Positions 17,657 through 27,233 are shown, counted from the first letter of the stretch. The stretch: DNA of 49,295 nt from Balneolales bacterium (GCA_022565805.1 JAIULZ010000013.1:1-49295); one strand, 5' to 3'. Notes: generated by a model from the letters alone, not told the origin. A program made the numbers and translations.

Positions 17657-19837
17657 CTACTTCACAAAAAGCATATCGCGGTAGGTTGGAATTGGCCAGT
17701 AATCATCGGCTACGATTTTCTCGAGCCTGTCGGCAACTTCTCTTACCTTATTCATAGCAGGAATAATATTGGTGCGCATGTGTTCGGCTTTTTCATGCTC
17801 TGTATCGCCACCAAGCTCTGCATTTTGCTTAATAAGCTTTTCATTTGCTTCGATAAGCAGATCCAGCTCTGATGCAAGTTTCTTAGCGGTGCGCTCGGTG
17901 CCGGCAACCGTTAATCCAACACTCTTGCCACGGTCGAGCACAGCTGCAAGCTCATTAATATAGCGAACTACAGCAGGCACAATCATGGTCTGAACCATAG
18001 AGGCTGTTGTTTCGCCCTCGATGTTGATACCTTTAAAATACTGATCAACAAGAATTTCGAAGCGCGAATCCAGCTCGGCCTTGCTTAGAACCTTATACTT
18101 ACCAAATAGAGCTGCATTTTTCTCGCTGTTAAGCATAGGAAGTGCATCCATGGTCGTTTTTAGGTTCAGCAAACCTCTGCTTGCAGCTTCTTCCTGCCAA
18201 TTATCAGAATAACCATCGCCGTTAAACAGAATAGGAGCAGATTCTTTGCTGGATTCTGAAAGCACAGAAAGCAGGGCTGTTTCGAAATCATGGTCTTTCA
18301 GTTTAGCTTCAAGCTGATCGCTAAGTTCGTCGAGCGCTTCGGCCATAATAGTATTAAGAGCAGTAACAGGTAGTGAAATAGTTTGAGCAGAGCCAACAGC
18401 ACGAAACTCGAACTTATTGCCTGTAAATGCGAATGGTGAAGTTCTGTTTCTGTCGCCGGCATGCTTATGAAGAGGTGGCAGAACCGGAGTTCCCAGACCA
18501 AGTAAGCCGCCTGCTTTAGAAGATTTGAGATCACCTGCTTTAAGCTGTGTAAAAACATCATCTAGCTGATCTCCAAGGAATATGGAAATAATAGCCGGCG
18601 GAGCTTCATTTGCACCTAGCCTGTGATCGTTTCCTGCAGATGCAATAACAGCGCGAAGTAAGTCCTGATGCTTATATACCGAGCGGATTACCGCTGAGCA
18701 GAAGAACAGGAACAGCATATTTGAGTGTGGGTCATTTCCGGGATCAAGAAGGTTTAATCCTTCTGATGTGCTTACCGACCAGTTTGTATGTTTTCCGCTT
18801 CCGTTTAAGCCGGCAAATGGCTTTTCGTGCATTACGCAAACAAGGCCATATTTACGGGCTGTTTTGCGAAGCATAATCATGGTAAGCTGCTGATGATCTG
18901 CCGCCACGTTGGATGTTTCGAAAATAGGCGCAATTTCGTACTGACCCGGAGCAACCTCGTTGTGGCGGGTTTTAACCGGAACACCAAGGCGATACAATTC
19001 TCTTTCAAGGTCGAGCATAAAAGAAAGAACGCGGTCGTCTATCGAGCCAAAATAATGATCGTCTAACTCTTGCCCTTTAGGCGGCACAGCGCCAAAAAGT
19101 GAGCGACCGGAGAGAACTAAGTCCGGACGACGATAGAAAAACTCTTTATCAATCAGAAAATACTCTTGCTCGGCTCCAACCGTAGAAGTAACTCTTTTGG
19201 CTTCGATACCAAATAGACCGAGGGCGCGCAAACCTGCTTTATTTAGCGCTTCTGCCGAACGGAGCAGGGGTGTTTTATGGTCTAAGGCCTCACCTTTCCA
19301 GGATGCAAAAGCAGTTGGAATACAAAGAGTGGAGCCGTTTTCATTTTCAACGATAAATGCCGGAGAGGTAGGATCCCAAACCGTGTAGCCACGGGCTTCA
19401 AAAGTAGGACGAAGTCCGCCGCTTGGGAAGCTTGATGCATCGGGCTCGCCCTGCACAAGTTCTTTACCGGAAAATTCTGCAACTGCTCCACCGCCCTGAT
19501 TCGGGGTAATAAAACTATCGTGCTTTTCTGCGGTAAAACCGGTAAGCGGCTGAAACCAGTGCGTGTAGTGGGTTGCCCCTCTTTCTGTAGCCCAGTTTTT
19601 CATAACAACGGCTACTGCATCGGCTACATCCGACTGTAGCGGAGCGTTATCAACAATAGTTGTTTTTAATTCTTTCCAAATAGATTTTGGAAGGCGAGCT
19701 TTTAGTTCATTAAGATGCAGCGCATTTTCACCAAAAATCGTGGTGATATCAAACGGCTTCATATCAATTTTGCCCGTTCCATTAGAAGGCGTTTTCACTG
19801 CTGCCAGTGCATCAAAACGTTTAAATGATTTACTCAT
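17657..19837 (-). CDS. glnN: Type III glutamine synthetase
   Basis: Makes glutamine from glutamate, ammonia and ATP; central nitrogen assimilation in the cytoplasm. The 726-residue length is typical of GSIII (GlnN, ~700-730) and far above GSI (~450). Visible motifs are [10 protein letters not shown] (about 220), [33 protein letters not shown] and [14 protein letters not shown], all GSIII signatures with the ATP/glutamate residues. No adenylylation or P-II gene is beside it. A possible promoter lies just upstream on the minus strand (19858-19890). Preceded by a strong downstream terminator, so monocistronic. Confidence 0.95.
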   Translation of the reverse strand: MSKSFKRFDALAAVKTPSNGTGKIDMKPFDITTIFGENALHLNELKARLPKSIWKELKTTIVDNAPLQSDVADAVAVVMKNWATERGATHYTHWFQPLTGFTAEKHDSFITPNQGGGAVAEFSGKELVQGEPDASSFPSGGLRPTFEARGYTVWDPTSPAFIVENENGSTLCIPTAFASWKGEALDHKTPLLRSAEALNKAGLRALGLFGIEAKRVTSTVGAEQEYFLIDKEFFYRRPDLVLSGRSLFGAVPPKGQELDDHYFGSIDDRVLSFMLDLERELYRLGVPVKTRHNEVAPGQYEIAPIFETSNVAADHQQLTMIMLRKTARKYGLVCVMHEKPFAGLNGSGKHTNWSVSTSEGLNLLDPGNDPHSNMLFLFFCSAVIRSVYKHQDLLRAVIASAGNDHRLGANEAPPAIISIFLGDQLDDVFTQLKAGDLKSSKAGGLLGLGTPVLPPLHKHAGDRNRTSPFAFTGNKFEFRAVGSAQTISLPVTALNTIMAEALDELSDQLEAKLKDHDFETALLSVLSESSKESAPILFNGDGYSDNWQEEAASRGLLNLKTTMDALPMLNSEKNAALFGKYKVLSKAELDSRFEILVDQYFKGINIEGETTASMVQTMIVPAVVRYINELAAVLDRGKSVGLTVAGTERTAKKLASELDLLIEANEKLIKQNAELGGDTEHEKAEHMRTNIIPAMNKVREVADRLEKIVADDYWPIPTYRDMLFVK

Positions 19838-20348
19838 AATTAGTTAGACGGTTTTTTCAAAAGATAGTTGTTTTCGAAGGTCGACAACAATAATAAGGCA
19901 ATTATTTCAAAATGCCATATTTTTTTATGTGATATTATTATTTTGACTAAAATGTGCCCATCCCAGCCGTGTCTTTCCGCAAAAAAGCGCTTTCATTTTA
20001 TAAGATCGCCAGAGCACCTCTGCGATCGAACTCTGCGCGCCCTCTTAAAGGTTACCTGCATCATATAAATATTGTTACCTCATCGAATTGGGTACCAACC
20101 ATGGGCTTTTATTTTTTCTACTCGGCTTATGCCAAACCAGTGCTTTACAGCAAATCCTACTCACTTTCATCTATATACATCTGTATTTTTTGCTACCTTT
20201 ACAGCCTGTTCAAGGTATAATTTAGTCTTAGCGCAGAGCAGAGCTTGCTCAAAGATATAGCCTGCATATAATACGCTTAGTTGGTACTCAAACCGGGTAC
20301 TGCAGATTTTGCATCGTAATGTAACCAAGGATTTAAACCAATTTTTTT
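19838..20348. other. 511-bp divergent gap between glnN and menA
   Basis: It holds the putative glnN promoter, a 10-bp palindrome AAAGCGCTTT (19984-19993) and a hairpin at 20004-20027. In that hairpin GATCGC and AGAG pair with CTCT and GCGATC around a CAC loop, with one bulged C. The frames 19868-20068 and 19954-20220 are not gene-like. TACCTTTA (20194-20201) is a possible menA -7 element. Confidence 0.4.
19858..19890 (-). promoter_or_regulatory. Possible glnN promoter
   Basis: On the minus strand TATCTTTTG (19866-19858) resembles TAnnTTTG. A TTGTTG (19890-19885) sits upstream with an 18-nt gap, near the -33/-7 spacing of Bacteroidota sigma factors. It lies about 20 bp before the glnN ATG. 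Confidence 0.35.
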
Positions 20349-21287
20349 TTGCAAACCACCAAGCAAACATTTTCTCAACCCGAAACGACTAAACCGGGTC
20401 TTATTACCGTATGGGTACAAGCTGCGCGTCCTAAAACACTTGCTGCGGCATTTGTTCCGGTACTTATTGGCGCAAGCCTTGCCTACGCGCATAATTCCTT
20501 TCTCCTTATTCCCAGCACAGTTGCTCTAATCTGCGCTTTTTTAATCCAGATCGGCACCAATTTTGCCAATGATTATTACGACTATAAAAAAGGAGCCGAC
20601 ACAGAAAATCGAATTGGTTTTGTTCGCGCAACAAGTGCCGGGCTCATAAAACCCGAAACAATGCTGAGAGCAACCATCTTGATTATGGCGACGGCCTTTT
20701 TATTCGGGCTTTATCTTGTTTTGCATGGTGGATGGCCCATTCTTGTTATCGGATTGCTATCCATTCTTTTCGGTATTCTCTACACAGGCGGGCCTTTTCC
20801 GCTGGGTTACAATGGCCTTGGGGATCTTTTCGTGTTTATTTTTTTCGGCTTTATTGCTGTATGTGGCACCTACTATATAAATGCGCTTTCATTTAATATG
20901 GAAGCTTTTTGGGCATCTTTGGCAGTTGGCGCACTATGTACCAATATTTTGGTAATCAATAATTTAAGAGATGTTGATGAAGATCGAATTACCGGAAAAC
21001 GCACACTAGGCGTTCTTTTCGGCGATAAAGCTCTGAAGGGCGAATATCTTATTATGCTGGCTCTTGCATTTGCTATTCCCCCGCATTTTTGGGTACAAGA
21101 AGGATACGGCATAGCGGTTCTTATACCAATGGCCCTGGTTTTACCCGCTGCGATTTTGGCCCGGGATGTTATTCGAATTTCCAATAAGCGCGAATTAAAC
21201 CGTACTCTTGAACAAACAGCCCAGTTTATGGCGGCCTTTGGCCTCCTCTTTGCTGCCGGCCTCATTCTTGGAGCACCAGCGTTATAA
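20349..21287 (+). CDS. menA: 1,4-dihydroxy-2-naphthoate polyprenyltransferase
   Basis: Adds the isoprenoid tail to 1,4-dihydroxy-2-naphthoate in the membrane, giving demethylmenaquinone. It is a 312-residue UbiA-fold protein with about eight helices. The first prenyl-diphosphate motif is NDYYDYKKGAD (about 75-85); the second is DVDEDRITGKRTL (about 211-223). The start is a TTG at 20349: no in-frame ATG or GTG precedes the conserved VQAARPKTLAAAFVPVLIG, and the next downstream start would delete it. An AAGGA lies 17 bp upstream, too far to be a convincing ribosome site. Followed at 5 bp by menC. Confidence 0.92.
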   Translation: MQTTKQTFSQPETTKPGLITVWVQAARPKTLAAAFVPVLIGASLAYAHNSFLLIPSTVALICAFLIQIGTNFANDYYDYKKGADTENRIGFVRATSAGLIKPETMLRATILIMATAFLFGLYLVLHGGWPILVIGLLSILFGILYTGGPFPLGYNGLGDLFVFIFFGFIAVCGTYYINALSFNMEAFWASLAVGALCTNILVINNLRDVDEDRITGKRTLGVLFGDKALKGEYLIMLALAFAIPPHFWVQEGYGIAVLIPMALVLPAAILARDVIRISNKRELNRTLEQTAQFMAAFGLLFAAGLILGAPAL

Positions 21288-21292
21288 ACACC

Positions 21293-22390
21293 ATGAAACT
21301 TAACGTTTATACCTATTCATTGCCGTTTAAAAAACCTTTTGCCATTGCGGGCAAAACGTTTCATAACCGTACAGGCTTTATTTTGGTGCTCAAAGAAGGT
21401 GAGCGTTATTACCTCTCCGAAGCAGCTCCACTACCCGGCTTTTCTGAGGAAACCGAATCTGATTTGAGCAGCTTCTTCGAGCGTCTTGATCCTCGGCATT
21501 TATTACCAAACCCGGAGGTAACCTCGGGCTACGAGCAGCATCATACTGCGTTAAAACACCTGCCGCCCTCCCTTCAGTTTGCTTTTTCGGGCTTGTGGCA
21601 CAAAAGGCTGGCTGTTTATGAAGATAAACCTTTTACCAAGCTTCTCTATCCTTATCCGGCATCTCGCGTATCCATAAACGCAACCATAGGAATGGGCACT
21701 CCCGAAGAAGTAACGCAACAGGCAAGGCAGGCCGTATCTGATGGTTTCACTACTATAAAGATGAAGGTGGGAAATGATTTTGATCAGGAATTCAACACAC
21801 TTAGATTACTCAGAAAATCATTTCCCTCCCTTAAGATACGAATTGATGCAAATGGCGCATGGTCTACCAAAGAAGCGGCAAAGAATCTTAAGAATTTGGA
21901 GCCACTTAATATCGAATACTGTGAACAGCCTATTGGAGTAGATAAAGCTGAGTCGATGGCCTGGTTAAGATCCCAAACCCATATTAAAATTGCGGTTGAC
22001 GAATCGGTTAAATCGTTGCCGGATGTTCTGCAAATTTTAAAACTAAATATGGCAGACCTTATCGTGGTTAAACCAATGCTACTTGGTAAATTTTCGAATT
22101 TCATGAGTCTTGTGTCTGCCTGCCGCTCAAAAGGAGTCCAAATTGTGGTTACCAGCCTGCTGGATTCCGGAATAGGCAGAATGATGAGCGCCCAACTGGC
22201 ATCCCTTATTGTGCCCTCTATACACGACCACGGTTTGGCTACCGGAAACCTGCTATTAAAAGACACCATTTCCGATGCTCCGCTTATATATAAAGCCAGA
22301 TACGCAACCAGCAATATTCCAGCCTTTGAAGAGGCCTCGGATCTGCAGTTTTTAAATTCGCTTACACAAGTTTTTGAATACGAATTATGA
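21293..22390 (+). CDS. menC: o-Succinylbenzoate synthase
   Basis: Dehydrates SHCHC to o-succinylbenzoate in menaquinone synthesis; an enolase-superfamily member. In the 365-residue protein the barrel acid/base lysines are in TIKMKVG (Lys156, Lys158). Metal ligands are Asp185 (IDANGAW), Glu211 (CEQP) and Asp236 (VDES), with the second lysine Lys260 (VVKP). Some relatives are promiscuous N-acylamino-acid racemases or muconate-type enzymes, but menA before and menE after make MenC the clear choice. Its stop overlaps the menE start in ATGA, so translation is probably coupled. Confidence 0.93.
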   Translation: MKLNVYTYSLPFKKPFAIAGKTFHNRTGFILVLKEGERYYLSEAAPLPGFSEETESDLSSFFERLDPRHLLPNPEVTSGYEQHHTALKHLPPSLQFAFSGLWHKRLAVYEDKPFTKLLYPYPASRVSINATIGMGTPEEVTQQARQAVSDGFTTIKMKVGNDFDQEFNTLRLLRKSFPSLKIRIDANGAWSTKEAAKNLKNLEPLNIEYCEQPIGVDKAESMAWLRSQTHIKIAVDESVKSLPDVLQILKLNMADLIVVKPMLLGKFSNFMSLVSACRSKGVQIVVTSLLDSGIGRMMSAQLASLIVPSIHDHGLATGNLLLKDTISDAPLIYKARYATSNIPAFEEASDLQFLNSLTQVFEYEL

Positions 22391-23916
22391 GCGATGGATT
22401 AATTCTTCCGCAACCTTTTATTTTTAGCTCCAAAAGTAATGGATTGATGGAGCTTCGCAGCAGCAGAGACACGATTCTTAAATTGGCCGCTGTTGTGCAC
22501 TCTTTCTATCACAAAAAAATAAACTCAGCCACTTCGTTAGCGCGACCATTGTCTTTTTCGGCAAACTACCACTTTGCGCCCGAGCTTATTGCTGCCTGCT
22601 GGCATGCAAATGTTCCCTATCTGGTTATACCGGAAAAGCCTGCCCCAGCCTACACAACTTCATTAGCCCGGTTGCAACCGGTTAGCTACAACTGGCAGCT
22701 GGCATTGGAAGAATTCATCAAACAGACAGTAGAAAACCAAAAACGATTAATTCGGGATCTGGCAGATAACGCCAAGCTCTGTTTACCAGAATCTGTCTTC
22801 TGCTATGTGCTCACTTCCGGCTCTTCCGGAAAACCAAAAACGGTAGCACTTAAACGCTCACAGATGATCGCTGCCGCAGTTAACAGCCGTATTGGCATAC
22901 AGCCCGGAGCTAATAAATGCTGGATGCTGAGTCTGCCGCTGCAGCATATTGGTGGCGCATCTGTTGTACTTCGTACATGGCTTTCGGATGGCTATGTACT
23001 AGATGCCAGACATGCCGATATGCATGAAATAGCTGGTCAACTCTCGGCTAACAAAGATGTTAGCGTAGTTTCTCTTGTACCAACACAATTAAAAAAGCTG
23101 CTCGATATATCAACCGAATGGAGAACCCACAAAGAGTTTAAGGCCATTTTATTAGGAGGTGGTCCCAGTAGTTCGGCCCTCATTCAAAACAGCCGCAATC
23201 GCGGTATTCCCGTAATAAAAAGCTATGGTATGACCGAAACCTGCGCCATGATTGCGGCCGTACCCTACAGCGAGCGTTTCAGCAGTCCGCCCGAAAGCAG
23301 TGGCAAAATATTGCCGGATCACCATGTAGAAGTCCGCCCGTTAAATGCAGCTCAGACAGCTGATGCACCTTCTGCAGATACCACGGGCATACTTTGGGTA
23401 AAAGGGCCACAGGTAATCGATTCCTATTTTAACGGTCAAGATATTAACGGTCGTTTTTTTGATGATGAAGGCTGGTTCTGCACCGGCGACTTTGCTTCTA
23501 TCGACCCAAACGGCTACATAAGCATTCATATGAGGAGATCCGACCTTGTGGTAAGCGGAGGCGAAAACGTAAATCCGGCAGATGTAGAAGAATTTGTGCT
23601 TCAGAACTGTACCGGCATTGCAGATGCCACCGCTGGCGGAATACAAGACGAGCAGTGGGGTCAAAAGCTTGTTTTACTTATAAAAACTGGCACCGGTTTC
23701 CCGGGAGTAGAAAAACTGAAGCAACTGCTTTCAGAATCCCTTCCCGCAAGCATGGTTCCAAAAAAGATTTTGATTACAGATCATTTCCCGAGAAACGAAA
23801 TGGGAAAGCTACAGCAAGCTGAGTTTCTTTCTATTATTAACCGCGATGGTTTAAAACCAGAAAATCGGCCAAGGGCAAAAGTTACCGGGGACCGAAGAGG
23901 GAAGACCGAAGGTTAG
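22387..23916 (+). CDS. menE: o-Succinylbenzoate-CoA ligase
   Basis: Activates o-succinylbenzoate to its CoA thioester through an adenylate. The 509-residue ANL-family enzyme has the phosphate loop VLTSGSSGKPKT (about 139-150), the YGMTETCAMIA motif (about 280), WFCTGDFASID (the GD of motif A7) and the C-terminal catalytic lysine region NEMGKLQQAEF. The N-terminal half is shorter on motifs than other ligases. It closes the menA-C-E unit; menB, menD, menF and menH are not in this window. No clear terminator follows, only an intergenic repeat patch. Confidence 0.92.
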   Translation: MSDGLILPQPFIFSSKSNGLMELRSSRDTILKLAAVVHSFYHKKINSATSLARPLSFSANYHFAPELIAACWHANVPYLVIPEKPAPAYTTSLARLQPVSYNWQLALEEFIKQTVENQKRLIRDLADNAKLCLPESVFCYVLTSGSSGKPKTVALKRSQMIAAAVNSRIGIQPGANKCWMLSLPLQHIGGASVVLRTWLSDGYVLDARHADMHEIAGQLSANKDVSVVSLVPTQLKKLLDISTEWRTHKEFKAILLGGGPSSSALIQNSRNRGIPVIKSYGMTETCAMIAAVPYSERFSSPPESSGKILPDHHVEVRPLNAAQTADAPSADTTGILWVKGPQVIDSYFNGQDINGRFFDDEGWFCTGDFASIDPNGYISIHMRRSDLVVSGGENVNPADVEEFVLQNCTGIADATAGGIQDEQWGQKLVLLIKTGTGFPGVEKLKQLLSESLPASMVPKKILITDHFPRNEMGKLQQAEFLSIINRDGLKPENRPRAKVTGDRRGKTEG

Positions 23917-23999
23917 GCTCAAAAACTTATTACCCTATCAAAACCCAACCGCAGCGAAATGGAGCGTTCGTAAAAGTCCTGCGAATTTGCGCGCCGCGC

Positions 24000-24057
24000 T
24001 CCAGCCTGCCCCAGCCTGCCCCGACCATTCGGGAACCATTCGGGGACCATTCGATGG
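24000..24057. repeat. Cluster of short tandem repeats
   Basis: Adjacent near-copies of CCAGCCTGCC (two) and of GACCATTCGGG-type units (three: gaccattcggg, aaccattcgggg, accattcgatgg) sit in a G/C-richer patch after menE. They may be slipped-strand repeats inside a larger mobile or intergenic repeat. Confidence 0.5.
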
Positions 24058-24189
24058 ATTAGTGCGAATTCAATGTATTAACTATTGGCAAGAAAGGTCT
24101 TTAAATTGGAGTTTTTATATGCTTATTAATCTTTATTCGTTCTGGAAAAATTCACCATTTGCAGCGAAGCGACACTTCAGTTTTTGGAT

Positions 24190-24211
24190 ACCTTTTGTCC
24201 GCACAAAAGGT
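24190..24211. repeat. Intergenic hairpin repeat unit
   Basis: ACCTTTTGT (24190-24198) and ACAAAAGGT (24203-24211) form a perfect 9-bp stem with a CCGC tetraloop. Its surroundings (ACTTCAGTTTTTGGAT ... GGAAAGCTTCTTTT) resemble a short repeat seen scattered in intergenic DNA of this kind of genome. That resemblance is from memory and should be tested against the genome. Confidence 0.45.
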
Positions 24212-24435
24212 AGGAAAGCTTCTTTTCAGTTAGCAGTCTGCTATTGGTTAGGATTATAAATGTCATGAAAACTTTATCAGGCTTTATGATGGCTGATTTC
24301 GAATTTTGAAACTTGAGGTGATTTTTAACATCCAATTGAAACTGAGCTAAAAAAAATTCATATACTTGTCCATTACGAACTGTAACTTCCGTCCACCGCC
24401 CTTCCGACCTCCAACCCCATCACCCAATCCTAACT

Positions 24436-25854
24436 TCAAAAAGGCCCGCAAACCACTGCGGGCTTAATTCCGGGGTGGATAGGTTCAGTAAGTCCGCCAA
24501 TCAAATACTCATCATCCCCGAGAAGAACATCTGCAATCTGATTGCTGTATTTCAGCGCGGTTTCCTTCATCATGCCCATCATCGGCCAGCCCCAAAGCGC
24601 CGAAACAAGCACACCATCCTGCTCATAATGAGGGTTGGTAAGATAGGTGCACTCCACAACCGGCTCAACCGGACTGCGGTTCGTTGCGCTGCCCCCTATC
24701 AGGTCAATCACTACAGAACCTTTACGCAAAACGGTTTTGAGATGATTGTTCGAAATCAGAAAGTTTTTCCCACGAAGAGCTGCCGGCTGTTCGGCCCCGT
24801 TAACCACTAAATCCGATTCAGAAAGCCATTTAATAATCCGTTCTTTTGTGGTGTGCGCTCTTCCAAGCACGTGCGTTTGCACAACGCCCTGCCGGTAGCA
24901 TTCATCTATGGCGCCCATACCCACATTGCCAAAACCGAGCACTGTTGCCTTCACCCGTTTACCACTCAGGCTAAGTTCGCTTTCTTCCGAAAGCAGAGTG
25001 AAGCCATAGCGCGCGCCCGCCATACCCGTTTCGTGCAGGCACTGTATGCGTCTTAAACCAGTCTGCCAGGGTTTATGTGTTTTTTTATACAGTCGAATGG
25101 CCTCGTCGCCGTATTCTTCTCGATAGCGGGCAATATCAAATGTAAAGGCGCCTTTTTCCTGCAGTTTTCGGGTGATGGCTTCCGACTCCGGAAAAACTTT
25201 CGAATCGTAAATAAATAGCCGCTGACTCACCTCATCGAAAACATCTACCGGATCAACTCCAGACTGAAGAACCGAAAACTGCTCGGGACTGTGATTGGCA
25301 AGGCGGCGAATAAGCTCGCGGAATTTGTCGTGGTAGCCCATCATGTGTACAGACAAATAATTTTGGGCATTTCGCTGAATCCACGGCTCAAGAGCGGCGT
25401 CGGCAGCTACGCGACCAAGGATATCATCATCGGTCCGTTTCTGTGGCGTCTCCTGTATATTCTCCATTGCTATAACCGTAATCTTATGGTCTTCCAGCGC
25501 CTTGGCCCGTTTCGGGAAAGAGTGAAAGTGCGCCATACAAAATAAAGTGCAACCTTTTTTCATAAGCGGGATATGCTCCATGGCTGGCCCCTTAAATTTA
25601 ATGATGAGGTCTTTGTCGGCATAAACTTGCTCTGTAGTTTGTATTTTGGCTCCGGCATCTATGTACAGTTCGTCGCTAAAACCTACTCCGGTCCCTGCTC
25701 CCTCTTCTACGTAAACGCGGCAGCCGGCAGCCACAAGCTTCCGGACATCATTGGGCACAAGCGCCACTCTTTTTTCAAGCGCCCCGGGATTTTCAGGCGA
25801 TTCATTTTCTCTTGCAATTCCAATAGTGGTGTAATACAAAGGAGGTTTTTTCAT
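24436..25854 (-). CDS. Alanine dehydrogenase / transhydrogenase-fold oxidoreductase with large insert
   Basis: The 472-residue protein has an AlaDh/PNT N-terminal domain (ARENESPENPGALEKRVALVPNDV at 14-37; VIAMENIQ at 127-134). Its NAD-binding Rossmann domain contains ATVLGFGNVGMGA (303-315), after MAGARYGF (278-285). The canonical alanine dehydrogenase is about 370 residues and has only about 20 residues between the ENIQ-type motif and the MSEVAGR-type motif; here about 140 separate them, with no recognised domain. So the substrate may differ from alanine; saccharopine- or lysine-reductase-like activity cannot be excluded. No signal peptide. The gene's last codons form its own terminator stem. 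Confidence 0.75.
   Translation of the reverse strand: MKKPPLYYTTIGIARENESPENPGALEKRVALVPNDVRKLVAAGCRVYVEEGAGTGVGFSDELYIDAGAKIQTTEQVYADKDLIIKFKGPAMEHIPLMKKGCTLFCMAHFHSFPKRAKALEDHKITVIAMENIQETPQKRTDDDILGRVAADAALEPWIQRNAQNYLSVHMMGYHDKFRELIRRLANHSPEQFSVLQSGVDPVDVFDEVSQRLFIYDSKVFPESEAITRKLQEKGAFTFDIARYREEYGDEAIRLYKKTHKPWQTGLRRIQCLHETGMAGARYGFTLLSEESELSLSGKRVKATVLGFGNVGMGAIDECYRQGVVQTHVLGRAHTTKERIIKWLSESDLVVNGAEQPAALRGKNFLISNNHLKTVLRKGSVVIDLIGGSATNRSPVEPVVECTYLTNPHYEQDGVLVSALWGWPMMGMMKETALKYSNQIADVLLGDDEYLIGGLTEPIHPGIKPAVVCGPF
24438..24464 (-). terminator. Intrinsic terminator overlapping the end of the oxidoreductase gene
   Basis: On the minus strand the stem GCCCGCA/TGCGGGC (24457-24463 paired with 24444-24450, 6-nt loop) is followed by CTTTTT. 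It overlaps the last ~8 codons and stop (stop at 24436-24438) of the dehydrogenase-like gene. Confidence 0.65.
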
Positions 25855-26504
25855 TTAAACTGTGTTTAAGAGATGAACATTAAGGCTCTCAGCAGCCGTG
25901 CTGAAGGTAAAGTTTTAGTTGGCTTAAATATATTTTGAAGCAAATAGGCGGCAATAAGAACTTTTAAAAAGGGTTTTTCAAAAGACTCTGATTGCTAAAT
26001 ACTGAATTTTTTTGGCATGATTTTGCTAATACAAAAGCAGTACATCCGGAGCTCAAAATTAGATAGTCTTTCGGCTTTATCTTGCGAAAGGTACCGCTTT
26101 TACCCGGTTTTTAAGGGTAAAATATGTGTAGTAAAAGTCTAAGTCTAACAGAGCCATCACATAACGCTGGCTGATTCATTTCTGTTTATGAATGTGAAAA
26201 AATAATGACCAAAAATGCCAAATATTTTGTTCTGTACAATAGAATATTATGCTCAGATACTCAGATACGTTTTGCTTAAATTCGTATTATCTCTTCATTT
26301 TGTATGCAGGATTAAGGCAAATTTCACTTCGTGAAATAGAATTTTAACTATATATAATCTATCTAACTGATGGCCATAGTGATACACTCAATCACCCATT
26401 ATTTTTGAATAAAACAGGATAGAAAGTGCAGAACAGGACTCGTTGTATTCTATGTTTCCATTTATAAAAAAACTGAACCACAAAAAATGCCCGGAATGAA
26501 TTAA
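25855..26504. other. 650-bp gap upstream of lipB with tandem hairpins
   Basis: No gene is supported. Features include paired hairpins at 26068-26122 (listed separately), a 7-bp hairpin ATTTCAC-TTC-GTGAAAT (26321-26337) and a doubled TCAGATAC (26253-26268). It contains promoters for both the minus-strand dehydrogenase and lipB, but no clear element was picked out. Confidence 0.4.
26068..26122. repeat. Two tandem hairpins
   Basis: CTTTCG/CGAAAG (26068-26073, 26085-26090; 11-nt loop) is followed 7 bp later by TTTTACCC/GGGTAAAA (26098-26105, 26115-26122; 9-nt loop). The second stem is perfect over 8 bp. They could belong to an unannotated small RNA or a 5' leader, about 215 bp from the dehydrogenase start. 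Confidence 0.4.
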
Positions 26505-27233
26505 ATGTCAACATCCCGAAAAACGGTATTGATTAAGGATCTTGGTAGCCGGGATTATAAACCGACCTGGGAGCTGCAGCTACAGCTCCAGCAAAAGCTT
26601 ATTAATGCGAAGCGCAATCCCGAAATACAAGATAATTGCCTTGTGAGTAAAGCGGCTGGCTATCTGCTTTTGATGGAACATCCGCATGTATATACGTTGG
26701 GCAAAAGTGGAAAAGCATGTCATCTTTTGATCAATGAAGAAGGCCTTGTTAACAGAGGTGCAACGTTCGTTAAAATAGATCGTGGGGGCGACATAACCTA
26801 CCACGGGCCGGGTCAGCTCGTGGGGTACCCCATACTGGATCTGGAGCAGTTCTGCACCGATATAGGTTTGTATCTGCGTATGTTAGAAGAGTGTATTATT
26901 CGCGTTTTGGCCACATTTGGTATTTCAGGACATAGAGAATCCGGCTTTACAGGGGTTTGGGTAGATAATGCCAAAATCTGCGCAATGGGAATTAAATGCT
27001 CTCGTTGGGTAAGTATGCATGGTTTTGCGCTAAATGTGAATACCGATCTTGCGTATTTTAAGCATATTGTACCTTGCGGTCTTGCAAAACGGCCGGTAAC
27101 CAGTATGCAGCAACTACTGGGTAGCCCGGTAGAATTATTAAAAGTTAAAGAGAGCCTTCAAAAAATCTTCGAAGATGTATTTAATGCCCAAATACTGCCT
27201 ATGGAAAACATATATTCAGTAGCGAATCAATAA
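26505..27233 (+). CDS. lipB: Octanoyl-[acyl-carrier-protein]:protein transferase
   Basis: Moves octanoyl groups from ACP to the lipoyl domains of 2-oxoacid dehydrogenases and GcvH. The 242-residue protein carries RGGDITYHGPGQLVGYPILD (93-112). The catalytic pair is Lys157 (DNAKICAMGI) and Cys191 (IVPCGL). This is the standard LipB layout. lipA follows after 144 bp on the same strand, so octanoylation and sulfur insertion are genetically linked. No lplA is in this window. Confidence 0.95.
   Translation: MSTSRKTVLIKDLGSRDYKPTWELQLQLQQKLINAKRNPEIQDNCLVSKAAGYLLLMEHPHVYTLGKSGKACHLLINEEGLVNRGATFVKIDRGGDITYHGPGQLVGYPILDLEQFCTDIGLYLRMLEECIIRVLATFGISGHRESGFTGVWVDNAKICAMGIKCSRWVSMHGFALNVNTDLAYFKHIVPCGLAKRPVTSMQQLLGSPVELLKVKESLQKIFEDVFNAQILPMENIYSVANQ

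Larger units (their letters stand above)
23917..24435. other. 519-bp intergenic region with short repeats
   Basis: No gene is supported (the 90-residue frame at 23987-24259 is repeat-derived). Two parts are recognisable: small tandem repeats at about 24000-24060, and a hairpin with a flanking conserved-looking sequence at 24190-24211. See those entries. Confidence 0.5.

Noticed and set aside
19954-20220. 88-residue frame upstream of menA
   Set aside because: Low-complexity Tyr/Ser/Phe-rich sequence in a promoter gap with no motif.
23987-24259. 90-residue frame in the repeat patch
   Set aside because: It runs through tandem repeats and the hairpin unit and looks like a repeat-derived frame.
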